Assembly (NCBI GenBank): GCA_964651335.1
Contig: CAZYVT010000057.1
Span: 1 to 22,504, forward strand
Length of the DNA: 22,504 bases
Direction of reading: 5' to 3'
Source of the DNA: 2-02-FULL-66-14 sp964651335
Lineage (GTDB): Bacteria; Pseudomonadota; Gammaproteobacteria; Burkholderiales; SG8-39
In this document: in pieces, positions 1 to 6,864 of the stretch
Position numbering within the stretch: the stretch's first letter is position 1
Layout: each line of letters starts with the position of its first letter
Position numbers and translations under genes: made by a program
The notes under the pieces: model-generated
The model's database searches: none
Seen by the model: only the letters and a program-made list of their open reading frames with translations
Told to the model about the DNA's origin: nothing

Positions 1-457
1 CATCTCGCGCCAGATCCTGCAGGAGACCGGCCAGGAGCCCGATCGCGCTCTGCTCGCCGAGAAGATGGAGATGCCGGAGGACAAGATCCGCAAGATCCTG
101 AAGATCTCCAAGGAGCCGATCTCGATGGAAACGCCGATCGGCGACGACGATGACTCGCACCTGGGAGACTTCATCGAGGACCAGTCGACGATGGCGCCGG
201 CGGACGCGGCCACTTACGCCTCGCTGCGCGATGTCACCAAGGACGTGCTCGACACCCTGACGCCGCGCGAGGCGAAGGTGCTGCGGATGCGCTTCGGGAT
301 CGAGATGTCCACCGACCACACGCTGGAAGAAGTCGGCAAGCAGTTCGATGTCACGCGCGAGCGCATCCGGCAGATCGAAGCCAAGGCGCTGCGGAAGCTG
401 CGCCATCCCTCGCGCTCGGAGCGGCTGAAGAGTTTTTTGGACCAGGAAGGCGGATAG
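1..457 (+). CDS. rpoD: RNA polymerase primary sigma factor sigma-70, C-terminal part (5' end outside window)
   Basis: Housekeeping sigma factor that directs core RNA polymerase to -10/-35 promoters. The reading frame is open from base 2, so only the last 151 residues are visible. They cover the end of region 3 and all of region 4. The region 4.2 helix-turn-helix that reads the -35 box is recognisable from TLEEVGKQFDVTRERIRQIE and the following ALRKLRHPSRS. The acidic linker IGDDDDSHLGDFIED is typical of primary rather than alternative sigma factors. The gene ends normally at a TAG codon (455-457) and is followed by a strong intrinsic terminator and a tRNA. Identity is very secure from the region 4 sequence; only the start lies outside the window. 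Confidence 0.97.
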   Translation, partial: ISRQILQETGQEPDRALLAEKMEMPEDKIRKILKISKEPISMETPIGDDDDSHLGDFIEDQSTMAPADAATYASLRDVTKDVLDTLTPREAKVLRMRFGIEMSTDHTLEEVGKQFDVTRERIRQIEAKALRKLRHPSRSERLKSFLDQEGG

Positions 458-476
458 CCGCCGCCGGAACGTAACC

Positions 477-503
477 AAAGGGCCGCGCGAGCGGCCCTTT
501 TTG
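477..503 (+). terminator. Intrinsic terminator of rpoD
   Basis: A 10-bp perfect stem (477-486 AAAGGGCCGC pairing with 491-500 GCGGCCCTTT) closes a GCGA tetraloop (487-490) and runs into a T-tract (498-502). It lies 19 bases after the rpoD stop and before the tRNA, so the tRNA probably needs its own promoter. The A-tract on the 5' side makes it look bidirectional, but the only minus-strand gene nearby ends at 653. Confidence 0.93.
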
Positions 504-525
504 TTTGCGAGGTAGACTTCGCCAA

Positions 526-599
526 GGGCCGGTAGCTCAGGTGGTTAGAGCAGAGGACTCATAATCCTTTGGTCGTTGGTTCGAATCCAACCCGGCCCA
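526..599 (+). tRNA. tRNA with CAT anticodon (elongator Met or Ile2; Ile2 favoured)
   Basis: A full cloverleaf can be drawn. Acceptor stem 526-532 GGGCCGG pairs perfectly with 592-598 CCGGCCC. The D-arm is GCTC/GAGC. The anticodon stem is GAGGA/TCCTT with loop CTCATAA and anticodon CAT at 560-562. The T-arm is GTTGG-TTCGAAT-CCAAC. The discriminator is A599. The 3' CCA is not encoded (the next bases are CTC). CAT can belong to elongator tRNA-Met or to tRNA-Ile2, whose C34 is converted to lysidine by TilS. The acceptor has C4-G69 and C5-G68, as in E. coli tRNA-Ile2, whereas E. coli elongator Met has U4-A69 and A5-U68. This favours Ile2 but does not prove it. A weak -10-like TAGACT lies at 513-518. 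Confidence 0.95.
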
Positions 600-652
600 C
601 TCCCCGCGGAATTTCCCCTCTCGTTCCTGCCGGCGCGCGGTCCCGGCGCGAC

Positions 653-988
653 TCAGTCTTTCGTCCAACGCGAATGGCTGGGCAATGCGTCGAGCGGAAG
701 GTCTTCTCGCCCGATACTGGGGTGCCTGACCTCGGTCGCCGCGAAGGTCGAGCCCTTCTTCGGCCGCCCCGGCCGGTAATAGACGAAGGGTTTGAGCGGC
801 GGCACGACTTGCGGTGTCTCCATGAGACGGCAATCGGATTCCGTGGGCATGCTCGCCAGGGTTCCGATTCGCTTGCCGTACAGATGCACGGTGTAGCGCA
901 GCATGTGCGCGGAACCGAACATGGGCTGGGCGATCACATCGTACTTGCCGATCTTGAACTGCTTACGTTCCACTCTGGGAATAGTCAC
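653..988 (-). CDS. Unrecognised conserved-looking small protein (111 aa)
   Basis: I do not recognise a named family. The predicted protein is basic and soluble, with no signal peptide or membrane segment. It begins MTIPRVERKQFKIGKYDVIA and contains a proline-rich middle (ETPQVVPPLKPFVYYRPGRP) and a C-terminal IGREDLP. Composition and codon pattern look like real coding sequence, unlike the overlapping plus-strand frames. The start is GTG at 988 with GAGG five bases upstream on the minus strand, a good ribosome-binding site. It lies alone between the tRNA and the divergent SDR gene at 1141. The KIGKYDV and LYGKRIGTL segments could be short beta strands. Function unknown. Confidence 0.65.
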   Translation of the reverse strand: MTIPRVERKQFKIGKYDVIAQPMFGSAHMLRYTVHLYGKRIGTLASMPTESDCRLMETPQVVPPLKPFVYYRPGRPKKGSTFAATEVRHPSIGREDLPLDALPSHSRWTKD

Positions 989-1067
989 GCAGGCCTCGCT
1001 TTCATTGCTGGAGACGTCAGGATCACTGTCTCACGGAAGCCTACAGCTTACGCCAAATGGCCCCGCT

Positions 1068-1085
1068 TGAGTGGCGTTTCACTCA
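1068..1085. promoter_or_regulatory. Inverted repeat upstream of the SDR gene (possible operator)
   Basis: TGAGTG-GCGTTT-CACTCA is a perfect 6-bp inverted repeat with a 6-bp centre, in the 152-bp region between the divergent small ORF (starts 988) and the SDR (starts 1141). There is no T-tract, so it is not a terminator. A regulatory site is only a suggestion. Confidence 0.25.
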
Positions 1086-1140
1086 CCGGAAGCCCCCGTA
1101 GAACCGTGTACTCTTCATGCGCGGGGGAGACGATCACCCA

Positions 1141-1941
1141 ATGGCGGACCGACTGAAGAACAAGGTGGCGCTGGTCCTGGGCGCCGGCTCGGTCGGCGAG
1201 GGAATCGGAAACGGGCGCGCCATTGCGATGCTCCTGGCGCGCGAGGGCGCCCAAGTCATCGGCGTAGACTTGAACCTTGCCGCTGCAGAGGAAACGGCGC
1301 GCTTGGTCGCCGCGGAGGGTGGCGAGATGCTGGCGCTTGCCGCCGACGTCACGCAGGAAGACGACATCCGCCGGCTGGCCGATGCGACCCTCGGGAAATT
1401 CGGGCGCATCGATATCCTGGTGAACAACGTCGGCGGCAGCATTCCGGGCGGGCCGGAGGAGATCGCTCCGGAGGCCTGGCACGCTCAGTTCCATCACAAC
1501 CTGCACTACGTCTATCTTTCCACCCGCACCGTGGCGCCGATCATGGTCCGGCAGGGGGGCGGCTCGATCGTGAATATTTCCTCGATCGCCGGGCTGCGGC
1601 ATCTCGGGAACGAGCTCGCGGCCTACGCGGCGGCAAAGGCGGCGCTGCAGCATTTCTCCCGGGTCGTTGCGGTGCGCTACGCGCCTCAGGGCGTGCGCGT
1701 CAATACCGTCATTCCGGGGTTGATGTTCACGCCGTTGGTCACGGCGCGGCTCGCGCAACAGCAGGCGGGCGGCGATGCCGAAGCGCTGATCGCGAAGCGT
1801 CACGCGAGGCCGCCGATCGGACGGATGGGTGATGCGTGGGATGTGGCCTACGCGGTGCTGTATCTCGCCTCCGACGAAGCGAAATACGTGACCGGCGCAG
1901 AACTCGTCGTCGACGGCGGCCTGACGGCGACGACCCGCTAG
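1141..1941 (+). CDS. Short-chain dehydrogenase/reductase (SDR) family oxidoreductase
   Basis: NAD(P)-dependent oxidoreductase of the classical SDR type, 266 aa. Visible motifs are a glycine-rich nucleotide site at residues 14-25 (GAGSVGEGIGNG, slightly longer than the usual TGxxxGxG), NNVGG at 95-99, NISS with catalytic Ser148, and YAAAK with Tyr162 and Lys166. The C-terminal YVTGAELVVDGG is typical of FabG-like SDRs. The substrate cannot be read from the sequence. ATG 1141 is preferred over the in-frame ATG at 1117 because GGGGGAGA lies before 1141, nothing resembling a ribosome site precedes 1117, and MADRLKNKVALVLG matches the usual SDR start. It is monocistronic and converges on the lipoprotein gene with a 4-nt gap. 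Confidence 0.9.
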   Translation: MADRLKNKVALVLGAGSVGEGIGNGRAIAMLLAREGAQVIGVDLNLAAAEETARLVAAEGGEMLALAADVTQEDDIRRLADATLGKFGRIDILVNNVGGSIPGGPEEIAPEAWHAQFHHNLHYVYLSTRTVAPIMVRQGGGSIVNISSIAGLRHLGNELAAYAAAKAALQHFSRVVAVRYAPQGVRVNTVIPGLMFTPLVTARLAQQQAGGDAEALIAKRHARPPIGRMGDAWDVAYAVLYLASDEAKYVTGAELVVDGGLTATTR

Positions 1942-1945
1942 TCCG

Positions 1946-2215
1946 CTACTTCCGCGGCGGCTTGTGGAACGACTTGAGCAGTACCTTGCCGTTCACAAAC
2001 TGCACGGTGATCACAGTGTCCTGCGCAACCCATTTCGAGGAGGTTCCAGAAAGACCAAGCACGCTCCTGCTCGAGGATTCGGTCGGACTGCCGAGCAGAG
2101 CGTGTACCTCCGGCTCGCTCATGCCATCCTGGATCTTGGCGAAGTTGTCCTGATTGATTTTCGAGCAGCCGGCCGCAAAAAGCAGGAGGATGAGGGCGAA
2201 CATGCGAATCCGCAT
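1946..2215 (-). CDS. Small lipoprotein with BamE/SmpA-like (DUF3862-type) fold
   Basis: An 89-aa protein starting MRIRMFALILLLFAAGC, a lipoprotein signal peptide with a lipobox-like AAGC and lipidated Cys17. The mature part has KIQDGMSEPEVHALLGSPTE, the helix-turn pattern of BamE/SmpA and related small outer-membrane lipoproteins. It is followed by a beta-hairpin-like end (WVAQDTVITVQFVNGKVLLK) resembling DUF3862 proteins. It is probably anchored in the outer or inner membrane facing the periplasm; its role is unknown. ATG 2215 was chosen because it gives a clean signal peptide; the frame stays open further upstream but encodes arginine-rich noise that overlaps the divergent gene. It lies back to back with the acetyltransferase at 2236, with only 20 bp between start codons. 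Confidence 0.8.
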   Translation of the reverse strand: MRIRMFALILLLFAAGCSKINQDNFAKIQDGMSEPEVHALLGSPTESSSRSVLGLSGTSSKWVAQDTVITVQFVNGKVLLKSFHKPPRK

Positions 2216-2223
2216 GCCGCCGC

Positions 2224-2229
2224 TATAAT
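2224..2229 (+). promoter_or_regulatory. Perfect -10 box (TATAAT) placed for a leaderless acetyltransferase mRNA
   Basis: TATAAT lies exactly six bases before ATG 2236, so transcription would be expected to start at or within a base or two of the A of the start codon. No convincing -35 hexamer is seen 16-18 bp upstream. There is no ribosome-binding site before the ATG, which fits a leaderless message. Confidence 0.6.
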
Positions 2230-2235
2230 CGATCC

Positions 2236-2751
2236 ATGCTCGTGCGGCCTGCCGTGCCGGAGGACATTCCGGCGATCCAGTCCATCTACGCCCACCACGT
2301 GTTGCACGGGCTCGCTTCGTTCGAGGAGGAGCCGCCGCTGGTCGACGAGATACGGCGCCGGTTCGACGAGGTAACGGCGCAGGGACTTCCATATCTCGCT
2401 GCCGAGGAGGCGGGCGAGGTGCTCGGCTACGGCTACTGTGCGCTGTACCGCACGCGCTCGGCGTACCGCTACGCGCTGGAAGATTCGGTGTACGTGAAGG
2501 AAGGGCTGCATCGCAGGGGAATCGGCAAGGCGATCCTCGCCGAGCTGATCTTGCGCTGCGAGCAGGTCGGTTATCGCCAGCTCGTCGCCGTGATCGGCGA
2601 CAGCGCGCAACTGCCTTCGATCGCCCTGCACGCGAGCCTCGGATTCCTTCGGGTGGGGACGTTGCGCTCCGTCGGGTTCAAATTCGGCCGGTGGGTCGAT
2701 GCCGTCGTCATGCAAAGGCCGCTCGGAACGGGAGACGGCGCGCCGCCATGA
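2236..2751 (+). CDS. GNAT N-acetyltransferase, phosphinothricin/methionine-sulfoximine acetyltransferase-like
   Basis: A 171-aa acetyl-CoA-dependent N-acetyltransferase. It follows the Pat/YncA (MnaT) pattern throughout: an N-terminal RPAVPEDIPAIQSIYAHHV, then ASFEEEPP, YRTRSAYRYALEDSVYV, the acetyl-CoA loop HRRGIGKAIL, VAVIGDSAQLPSIALH, and a C-terminal VGFKFGRWVDAVVMQRPLG. Members acetylate phosphinothricin-like glutamate analogues or methionine sulfoximine/sulfone; the natural substrate here is not known. The gene starts immediately downstream of a TATAAT box with no leader. Its stop overlaps the start of the cupin gene (ATGA at 2748-2751), so the two are probably translationally coupled. 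Length is normal for the family. Confidence 0.9.
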   Translation: MLVRPAVPEDIPAIQSIYAHHVLHGLASFEEEPPLVDEIRRRFDEVTAQGLPYLAAEEAGEVLGYGYCALYRTRSAYRYALEDSVYVKEGLHRRGIGKAILAELILRCEQVGYRQLVAVIGDSAQLPSIALHASLGFLRVGTLRSVGFKFGRWVDAVVMQRPLGTGDGAPP

Positions 2752-3026
2752 AGCCCGATGCCGTGCGCATCCGCGCGGACTGGGAAGCGCGCGGCTTTTC
2801 CTGCGAGCTGTGGGTCGATCCGCCGGGGCAGCGGTGGCTCGATTTCGTGCACGATGCCGACGAGCTGGTGATGCTGCTCGAGGGGGGGATCGAGCTCCGC
2901 TTTCTCGGAAAAAAACTGCGTCCGAAGCCGGGGGAAGAGGTGTTCATTCCCGCCGGGGCGCGGCATGACGTGCTGAACGTCGGCGGCAGCGTGGCGAAGT
3001 GGCTGTACGGCTACGCGCAGGATTAG
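2748..3026 (+). CDS. Small single-domain cupin protein
   Basis: A 92-aa cupin. The second cupin motif is clear at PGEEVFIPAGARHDVLNVGG (PG-x5-P-x-G-x2-H), and the first, DADELVMLLEGGIELRF, is degenerate: the expected histidines are replaced, with acidic residues at 'DADE'. Metal binding, if any, would therefore rely on few ligands (His in GARH and nearby acids). It probably binds a small ligand or works with the acetyltransferase it overlaps by four bases (ATGA 2748-2751). The start at 2748 gives MKPDAVRIRADW, with GGGAGA upstream. Its stop overlaps the stop of the convergent reductase gene by four bases (TTAG 3023-3026). Substrate unknown. Confidence 0.85.
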   Translation: MKPDAVRIRADWEARGFSCELWVDPPGQRWLDFVHDADELVMLLEGGIELRFLGKKLRPKPGEEVFIPAGARHDVLNVGGSVAKWLYGYAQD

Positions 3027-3991
3027 GCCGGCTTTTTCTGCTCGAGCATGAGTAGCAGCGCGTAAAGCGCGTCGAGCCGCGGGGCCGGCACCGAGAGCCG
3101 CCGCGCGATTCGCACGGCGTTGCCGAGCAGCGCCTCGGTCTCCATCGGCCGGCCGGCGAGCAGATCCTGGCCCATGCTCGACACGTAGTTCGGCATGCGG
3201 AGCGTCCCCTGGATCTGCTTCTCCACCGTGTCGTCGGCAAGCGGATGGCCCGAGGCGCGCGCAATCGCGCAGACCTCGGCGATCGTCTCCTTCACGAACT
3301 GCGTGGTCGCTTCGCTTGCCAGGATATCGCGCGTGCCCAAGCCCCCGCCGAGCGCGGAAATGGGGTTGAACACGGTGTTCCAGGCGCACTTCTGCCAGCG
3401 TGCGCCGACGATATCCTCGGTCACCTGCATGCTGGTGCCGCCCGCCTTGATGAGCGCGGCAAAGCGCTCGACCGCGGGCGAAACGCCTTGCGGATAGTTG
3501 CCGAGCACGAGCCGCGTATAGCCGGAATGGTGCACCACGTGGCCCGGCGCCTCGCGGCTGACTGCCGAGTACGCGACTGCGGAGATCAGCTCGTGCTGCG
3601 GGAATGCGCGCGCGATGTCGTCCTCGACGTCGATGCCGTTTTGCACCAGCACGAGTACGGTCTTCGGAGCCAGCGCCGGCCGGACGAGCGCGGCGCGGTC
3701 CACGCCGGCCACCTGCTTGAGCGCGCACAGCACGTAATCGGGTTCGCCGCGGTAATCGCTTCCCGAGCGCATTACCTGCGCCGGACGAAACGAAAGGTCG
3801 CCCTGCGCGACGCTCTCGATCCGGTAGCCGTTTCTTGCAACCGCGTCGTAGTCCGAGCGCACGACCGCCGACACCTCGCACCCGGCGCGCGCCAGCACCC
3901 CTCCGTAGAAGGCGCCGATCGCGCCCGCGCCCACGATAAGAACACGGGCGGGTGCAACGACCGCGCGCGCTGAATCAGGGGACGATGACAA
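3023..3991 (-). CDS. 2-dehydropantoate 2-reductase family protein (ApbA/PanE)
   Basis: NADPH-dependent reductase of the ketopantoate reductase family, 322 aa; true PanE members reduce 2-dehydropantoate to pantoate for CoA synthesis. The Rossmann motif GAGAIG is at residues 21-26, and the catalytic lysine region GARWQKCAWNTVFNP places Lys201 and Asn205 at the expected sites. The C-terminal helical domain is complete. The only usable start is TTG 3991, preceded by AAAGG at a 5-base spacing; no ATG, GTG or TTG occurs in frame before the Rossmann motif. The start lies 17 bases inside the end of the upstream oxidoreductase gene, so the two are coupled. Catabolic bacteria carry several paralogues, so the pantothenate role is likely but not certain. 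Confidence 0.87.
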   Translation of the reverse strand: MSSSPDSARAVVAPARVLIVGAGAIGAFYGGVLARAGCEVSAVVRSDYDAVARNGYRIESVAQGDLSFRPAQVMRSGSDYRGEPDYVLCALKQVAGVDRAALVRPALAPKTVLVLVQNGIDVEDDIARAFPQHELISAVAYSAVSREAPGHVVHHSGYTRLVLGNYPQGVSPAVERFAALIKAGGTSMQVTEDIVGARWQKCAWNTVFNPISALGGGLGTRDILASEATTQFVKETIAEVCAIARASGHPLADDTVEKQIQGTLRMPNYVSSMGQDLLAGRPMETEALLGNAVRIARRLSVPAPRLDALYALLLMLEQKKPA

Positions 3992-4949
3992 CCTTGCCTT
4001 TCGCCCGGCGGCTCGCGAGTTCGTTCAGCGCCGCCGCGGCGTGCGCAAGGGGATATTGCGAGGAGACGTGGGGCTTGAGCTTGCCCTGCGCGTACCAGTC
4101 GCCGAGCTCCTTCACTGCGGCGGCGAATTCGGCCGGCGTGCGCCGCGTCCATTCGCCCCAGTACACGCCGACGATCGAACGTTCCATGAGCAACGGAAGG
4201 TTCAGCGCGATCTTCGGGATGTCTCCGGAGGCAAAGCCGATGACCAGAAAGCGTGCGCGCCAGTTGGATGAGCGCAGAGCGGCTTCGGCATACGGGCCGC
4301 CCACGGGATCGTAGATGACGTCCACGCCCTTGCCGCCGGTCGCGCGCTTAATGCCCTCGCGCAAATCCCCGGACGCGTAGTTGATCGTTTCGTCCGCGCC
4401 ATGCTGCCGGCACACGGCCAGCTTGTCTTCGCTCGAAGCACAGGCGATGACTCGCAGCCCGAGTACCTTGCCGATTTCGATTGCAGAAATGCCGACGCCA
4501 CCCGCCGCACCGAGCACGAGTAGCGTTTCACCCGGGCTGGTCGCGGCGCGGTTCCTGAGCGCGTGGTGCGACGTGCCGTAGGTAAGCAGGAACGACGCTG
4601 CGGTGACGAAATCCATCCCGGCAGGCATCGGCACCAGCCGCGCGGCCGGCACGACGCATTCCTCCGCGAAAGCGCCGTAACTCGCAAACGCGATCACCCG
4701 ATCGCCGGGCTTCGCGTTGGTCACGCCTTCGCCGACCTCCTTTACGATGCCTGCCAGCTCGCTTCCGGGCGAAAAAGGCAGCGGCGGTTTCACCTGGTAC
4801 TTGTTCTGGATGATGAGCACGTCGGGAAAATTGACGCTTGCCGCCTTTACCGACACCACGACCTCGCCGGCGCCGGGTTTGGGCGAGGGCAGGTCCTCGA
4901 CCACCAGCGACTCGGGCGGTCCGAACTGTCTGCACATCACGGCTTTCAA
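3975..4949 (-). CDS. NADPH:quinone oxidoreductase-like zinc-independent MDR protein
   Basis: A 324-aa medium-chain dehydrogenase/reductase of the quinone oxidoreductase group. The N-terminal GroES-like domain starts MKAVMCRQFGPPESLVVEDL, then comes NFPDVLIIQNKYQ, and the cofactor domain has GAAGGVGISAIEIGK. Zinc-ligand cysteines and the GHE motif of alcohol dehydrogenases are absent, as expected for this group. It probably reduces quinones or enoyl-type substrates with NADPH. The start is TTG 4949: an excellent GAGGAGG lies five bases upstream on the minus strand, and the resulting N-terminus matches the family, whereas the internal ATG would cut into the first beta strand. It is first in a two-gene unit with the ketopantoate-reductase-like gene, which it overlaps by 17 bases. 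Confidence 0.9.
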   Translation of the reverse strand: MKAVMCRQFGPPESLVVEDLPSPKPGAGEVVVSVKAASVNFPDVLIIQNKYQVKPPLPFSPGSELAGIVKEVGEGVTNAKPGDRVIAFASYGAFAEECVVPAARLVPMPAGMDFVTAASFLLTYGTSHHALRNRAATSPGETLLVLGAAGGVGISAIEIGKVLGLRVIACASSEDKLAVCRQHGADETINYASGDLREGIKRATGGKGVDVIYDPVGGPYAEAALRSSNWRARFLVIGFASGDIPKIALNLPLLMERSIVGVYWGEWTRRTPAEFAAAVKELGDWYAQGKLKPHVSSQYPLAHAAAALNELASRRAKGKVVIVP

Positions 4950-4981
4950 AGGTTCCTCCTCAGTGGAATTTCGCAGTGCCT

Positions 4982-4987
4982 TAGAAT
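4982..4987 (+). promoter_or_regulatory. -10 box (TAGAAT) placed for a leaderless GST-like gene mRNA
   Basis: TAGAAT is followed by exactly six bases and then ATG 4994, the same geometry as at 2224-2236. No ribosome-binding site precedes the ATG. The 44-bp intergenic region also carries the strong ribosome site of the divergent oxidoreductase. No good -35 is visible. Confidence 0.5.
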
Positions 4988-4993
4988 GCTCCC

Positions 4994-5932
4994 ATGAACC
5001 AGCTCATTTTGCATCATTACCCGGTTTCTCCGTTCGCGGAGAAAGTGCGCGCCATGCTCGGCTTCAAGGGGTTGGCGTGGAAGTCGGTCATCATTCCCAT
5101 GATGATGCCGAAGCCGGATGTGGTCGCGCTCACCGGAGGCTACCGGCGCACGCCCATCCTGCAGATCGGCGCCGACATCTACTGCGACACCGCGTTGATC
5201 GCGCGCGTGCTCGAGCGGGTGGCGCGTTCGCCGACGCTCTTTCCCTATGGCGACACGTTTGCGGGAAGGGCGATGGTGCATTTCTCGGATACGGCGCTCT
5301 TCAACATCGCGGTGCCGATCGGCTTTCAGCCCGGCGGCATGATGAAACTGTTCCATCCTGAAACCACGCCGGAGGCGCTCGCTGCGTTCGCCAGGGATCG
5401 CGCTGCAATGCGACAGGGCGGGACGGTGCGGCGCGGTCCGCTTGCCGAGTGCAAGGCCAACATGGCCGGTCTTCTGCCGCGGATCGAAGCGCAGTTCGGC
5501 GACCGGCCATTTCTGCTCGGCGCAAGCCCCTCCGAGTGCGATTTCTCGCTCTATCACGTGCTCTGGCCGCTGTGGAAAGTTCCCGTGACCCGCCCGATGC
5601 TCGATGCCTTTGCGAAGACCGTGGCGTTTGTCGAGCGCATGGCCGCATTCGGCCATGGCAGGCCGGAGGACATTTCCAGCGCGCAGGCGCTCGAAATCGC
5701 GAGGAGATCGAAGCCCGCGGCGATCAAGGATCCCGTGGCGCTCGAGACGGATGGCATCGCGCTCGGCGACGCGGTGCAGATCATGCCGGTGGATTACGCG
5801 CTCGATCCGGTCAAGGGCGAGCTGCTCGACTGCTCGGCCGAGGAGATTGCGCTGCGCCGCACCGATCCGCGCGCCGGCACGGTCGTCGTGCGATTTCCGC
5901 GATTCGGCTACCAGCTGCAACGGGCTGCATAG
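4994..5932 (+). CDS. Glutathione S-transferase family protein with extra C-terminal domain
   Basis: A 312-aa protein. Residues 1-80 form a thioredoxin-like GST N-domain: LILHHYPVSPFAEKVRAML, then YRRTPILQIGADIYCDT, with the cis-proline that binds glutathione. Residues ~95-225 are an all-helical GST C-domain. The last ~80 residues are beta-rich (GIALGDAVQIMPVDYALDP ... RTDPRAGTVVVRFPRFGY), longer than the usual ~200-230 aa enzyme. The likely role is conjugation or glutathione-dependent isomerisation, substrate unknown. It opens a plus-strand cluster with an alpha/beta hydrolase 23 bp downstream, a mandelate-racemase homologue and a CoA ligase, hinting at a catabolic or detoxifying role. The start is fixed by the GST N-terminus. 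Confidence 0.87.
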   Translation: MNQLILHHYPVSPFAEKVRAMLGFKGLAWKSVIIPMMMPKPDVVALTGGYRRTPILQIGADIYCDTALIARVLERVARSPTLFPYGDTFAGRAMVHFSDTALFNIAVPIGFQPGGMMKLFHPETTPEALAAFARDRAAMRQGGTVRRGPLAECKANMAGLLPRIEAQFGDRPFLLGASPSECDFSLYHVLWPLWKVPVTRPMLDAFAKTVAFVERMAAFGHGRPEDISSAQALEIARRSKPAAIKDPVALETDGIALGDAVQIMPVDYALDPVKGELLDCSAEEIALRRTDPRAGTVVVRFPRFGYQLQRAA

Positions 5933-5955
5933 GTCAAGCTCGCTCGTCCGACGGC

Positions 5956-6864
5956 ATGCCCCACATCACCACCGCTGACGGTGTGCGGCTCCACTACGAA
6001 GAGGCAGGCAGCGGCACGCCGCTCGTCTTCGTGCACGAATTTGCGGGCGATCTGCGCAGTTGGGAGCCGCAGATGCGGCACTTCTCGCGCGTGTACCGTT
6101 GCATCGCGTACAACGCGCGCGGATACGCGCCGTCGGAGGTTCCCGAGGACATCGAACGCTACTCGCAGGAGCGCGCGCGCGACGACATTCGCTCGGTGCT
6201 CGATGCGCTCGCAATCGACAAGGCGCACGTGGTGGGTCTCTCGATGGGCGCCTTCGCCACGCTCCACTTCGGGATGCGGTACGCGGACCGGGCGCGCTCG
6301 ATCACGATCGCAGGCGGCGGTTACGGCGCGCACCCGGCGCACTATTCCCAGTTCCAGGCCGACGCGAAAGCGAACGCGAAGGCAATCCGCGAAAAAGGCA
6401 TGGCGCACTTCGCCTCCACTTACGGTCACGGCCCTGCGCGCGTGCAACTTAAGAACAAGGACCCGCGCGGCTTCGCCGAGTTCGTCCGCGTGCTCTCGGA
6501 GCATTCGGCTCTCGGCTCGGCAAACACCATGCTCGGCTACCAGGGCCGGCGGCCTTCGCTCTATGCGCTCACCGAGGAGATGAAGAAAATCCGGGTCCCG
6601 ACCCTCATCCTTGCCGGGGACGAAGAGGAGCCGTGCCTCGAGGCCTGCCTTCTCATGAAGCGCTGCATCCCGTCAGCGGGACTCGCGATCCTGCCCCGCA
6701 GCGGACACGCCATCAATCTCGAAGAACCGGCGCTCTTCAACCGGCTGCTCGAGGACTTTCTTCACCAGGTCGAAGCAGCGCGCTGGACCACGCGCGATCC
6801 GCACGCCGCTCCGCCGTCGGTCTGGGGCCCGAATGGAGAACCGAAACCAATGGCGGACGCGTGA
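5956..6864 (+). CDS. Alpha/beta-fold hydrolase
   Basis: A 302-aa serine hydrolase. It begins MPHITTADGVRLHYEEAGSG, the usual first strand-turn-strand. The oxyanion region reads VHEFAGD (HE in place of the common HG). The nucleophile elbow GLSMGA has Ser96, the acid is Asp222 in LILAGDEE, and the base is His251 in RSGHAINLEEP, giving a complete triad. The C-terminus has about 30 polar residues beyond the fold. ATG 5956 is chosen because upstream in-frame codons lie inside the GST gene and do not resemble a hydrolase; no clear ribosome site is seen. Its stop overlaps the start of the next gene (GTGA 6861-6864). It may cleave an ester, lactone or C-C bond; the substrate cannot be deduced. Confidence 0.88.
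   Translation: MPHITTADGVRLHYEEAGSGTPLVFVHEFAGDLRSWEPQMRHFSRVYRCIAYNARGYAPSEVPEDIERYSQERARDDIRSVLDALAIDKAHVVGLSMGAFATLHFGMRYADRARSITIAGGGYGAHPAHYSQFQADAKANAKAIREKGMAHFASTYGHGPARVQLKNKDPRGFAEFVRVLSEHSALGSANTMLGYQGRRPSLYALTEEMKKIRVPTLILAGDEEEPCLEACLLMKRCIPSAGLAILPRSGHAINLEEPALFNRLLEDFLHQVEAARWTTRDPHAAPPSVWGPNGEPKPMADA

Noticed and set aside
526..599. tRNA gene as an integration site for a genomic island
   Set aside because: No integrase gene and no repeat of the tRNA 3' end was seen in the window.
1068..1085. Inverted repeat as a terminator
   Set aside because: There is no T-tract and it lies in a divergent promoter region; kept only as a weak operator candidate.
1117..1140. Earlier ATG for the SDR gene
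   Set aside because: No ribosome site precedes it, and the eight added residues do not resemble SDR N-termini; ATG 1141 is preceded by GGGGGAGA.
5449..5955. Long N-terminal extension of the alpha/beta hydrolase frame
   Set aside because: It lies in another frame of the GST gene, is arginine-rich and has no hydrolase features.
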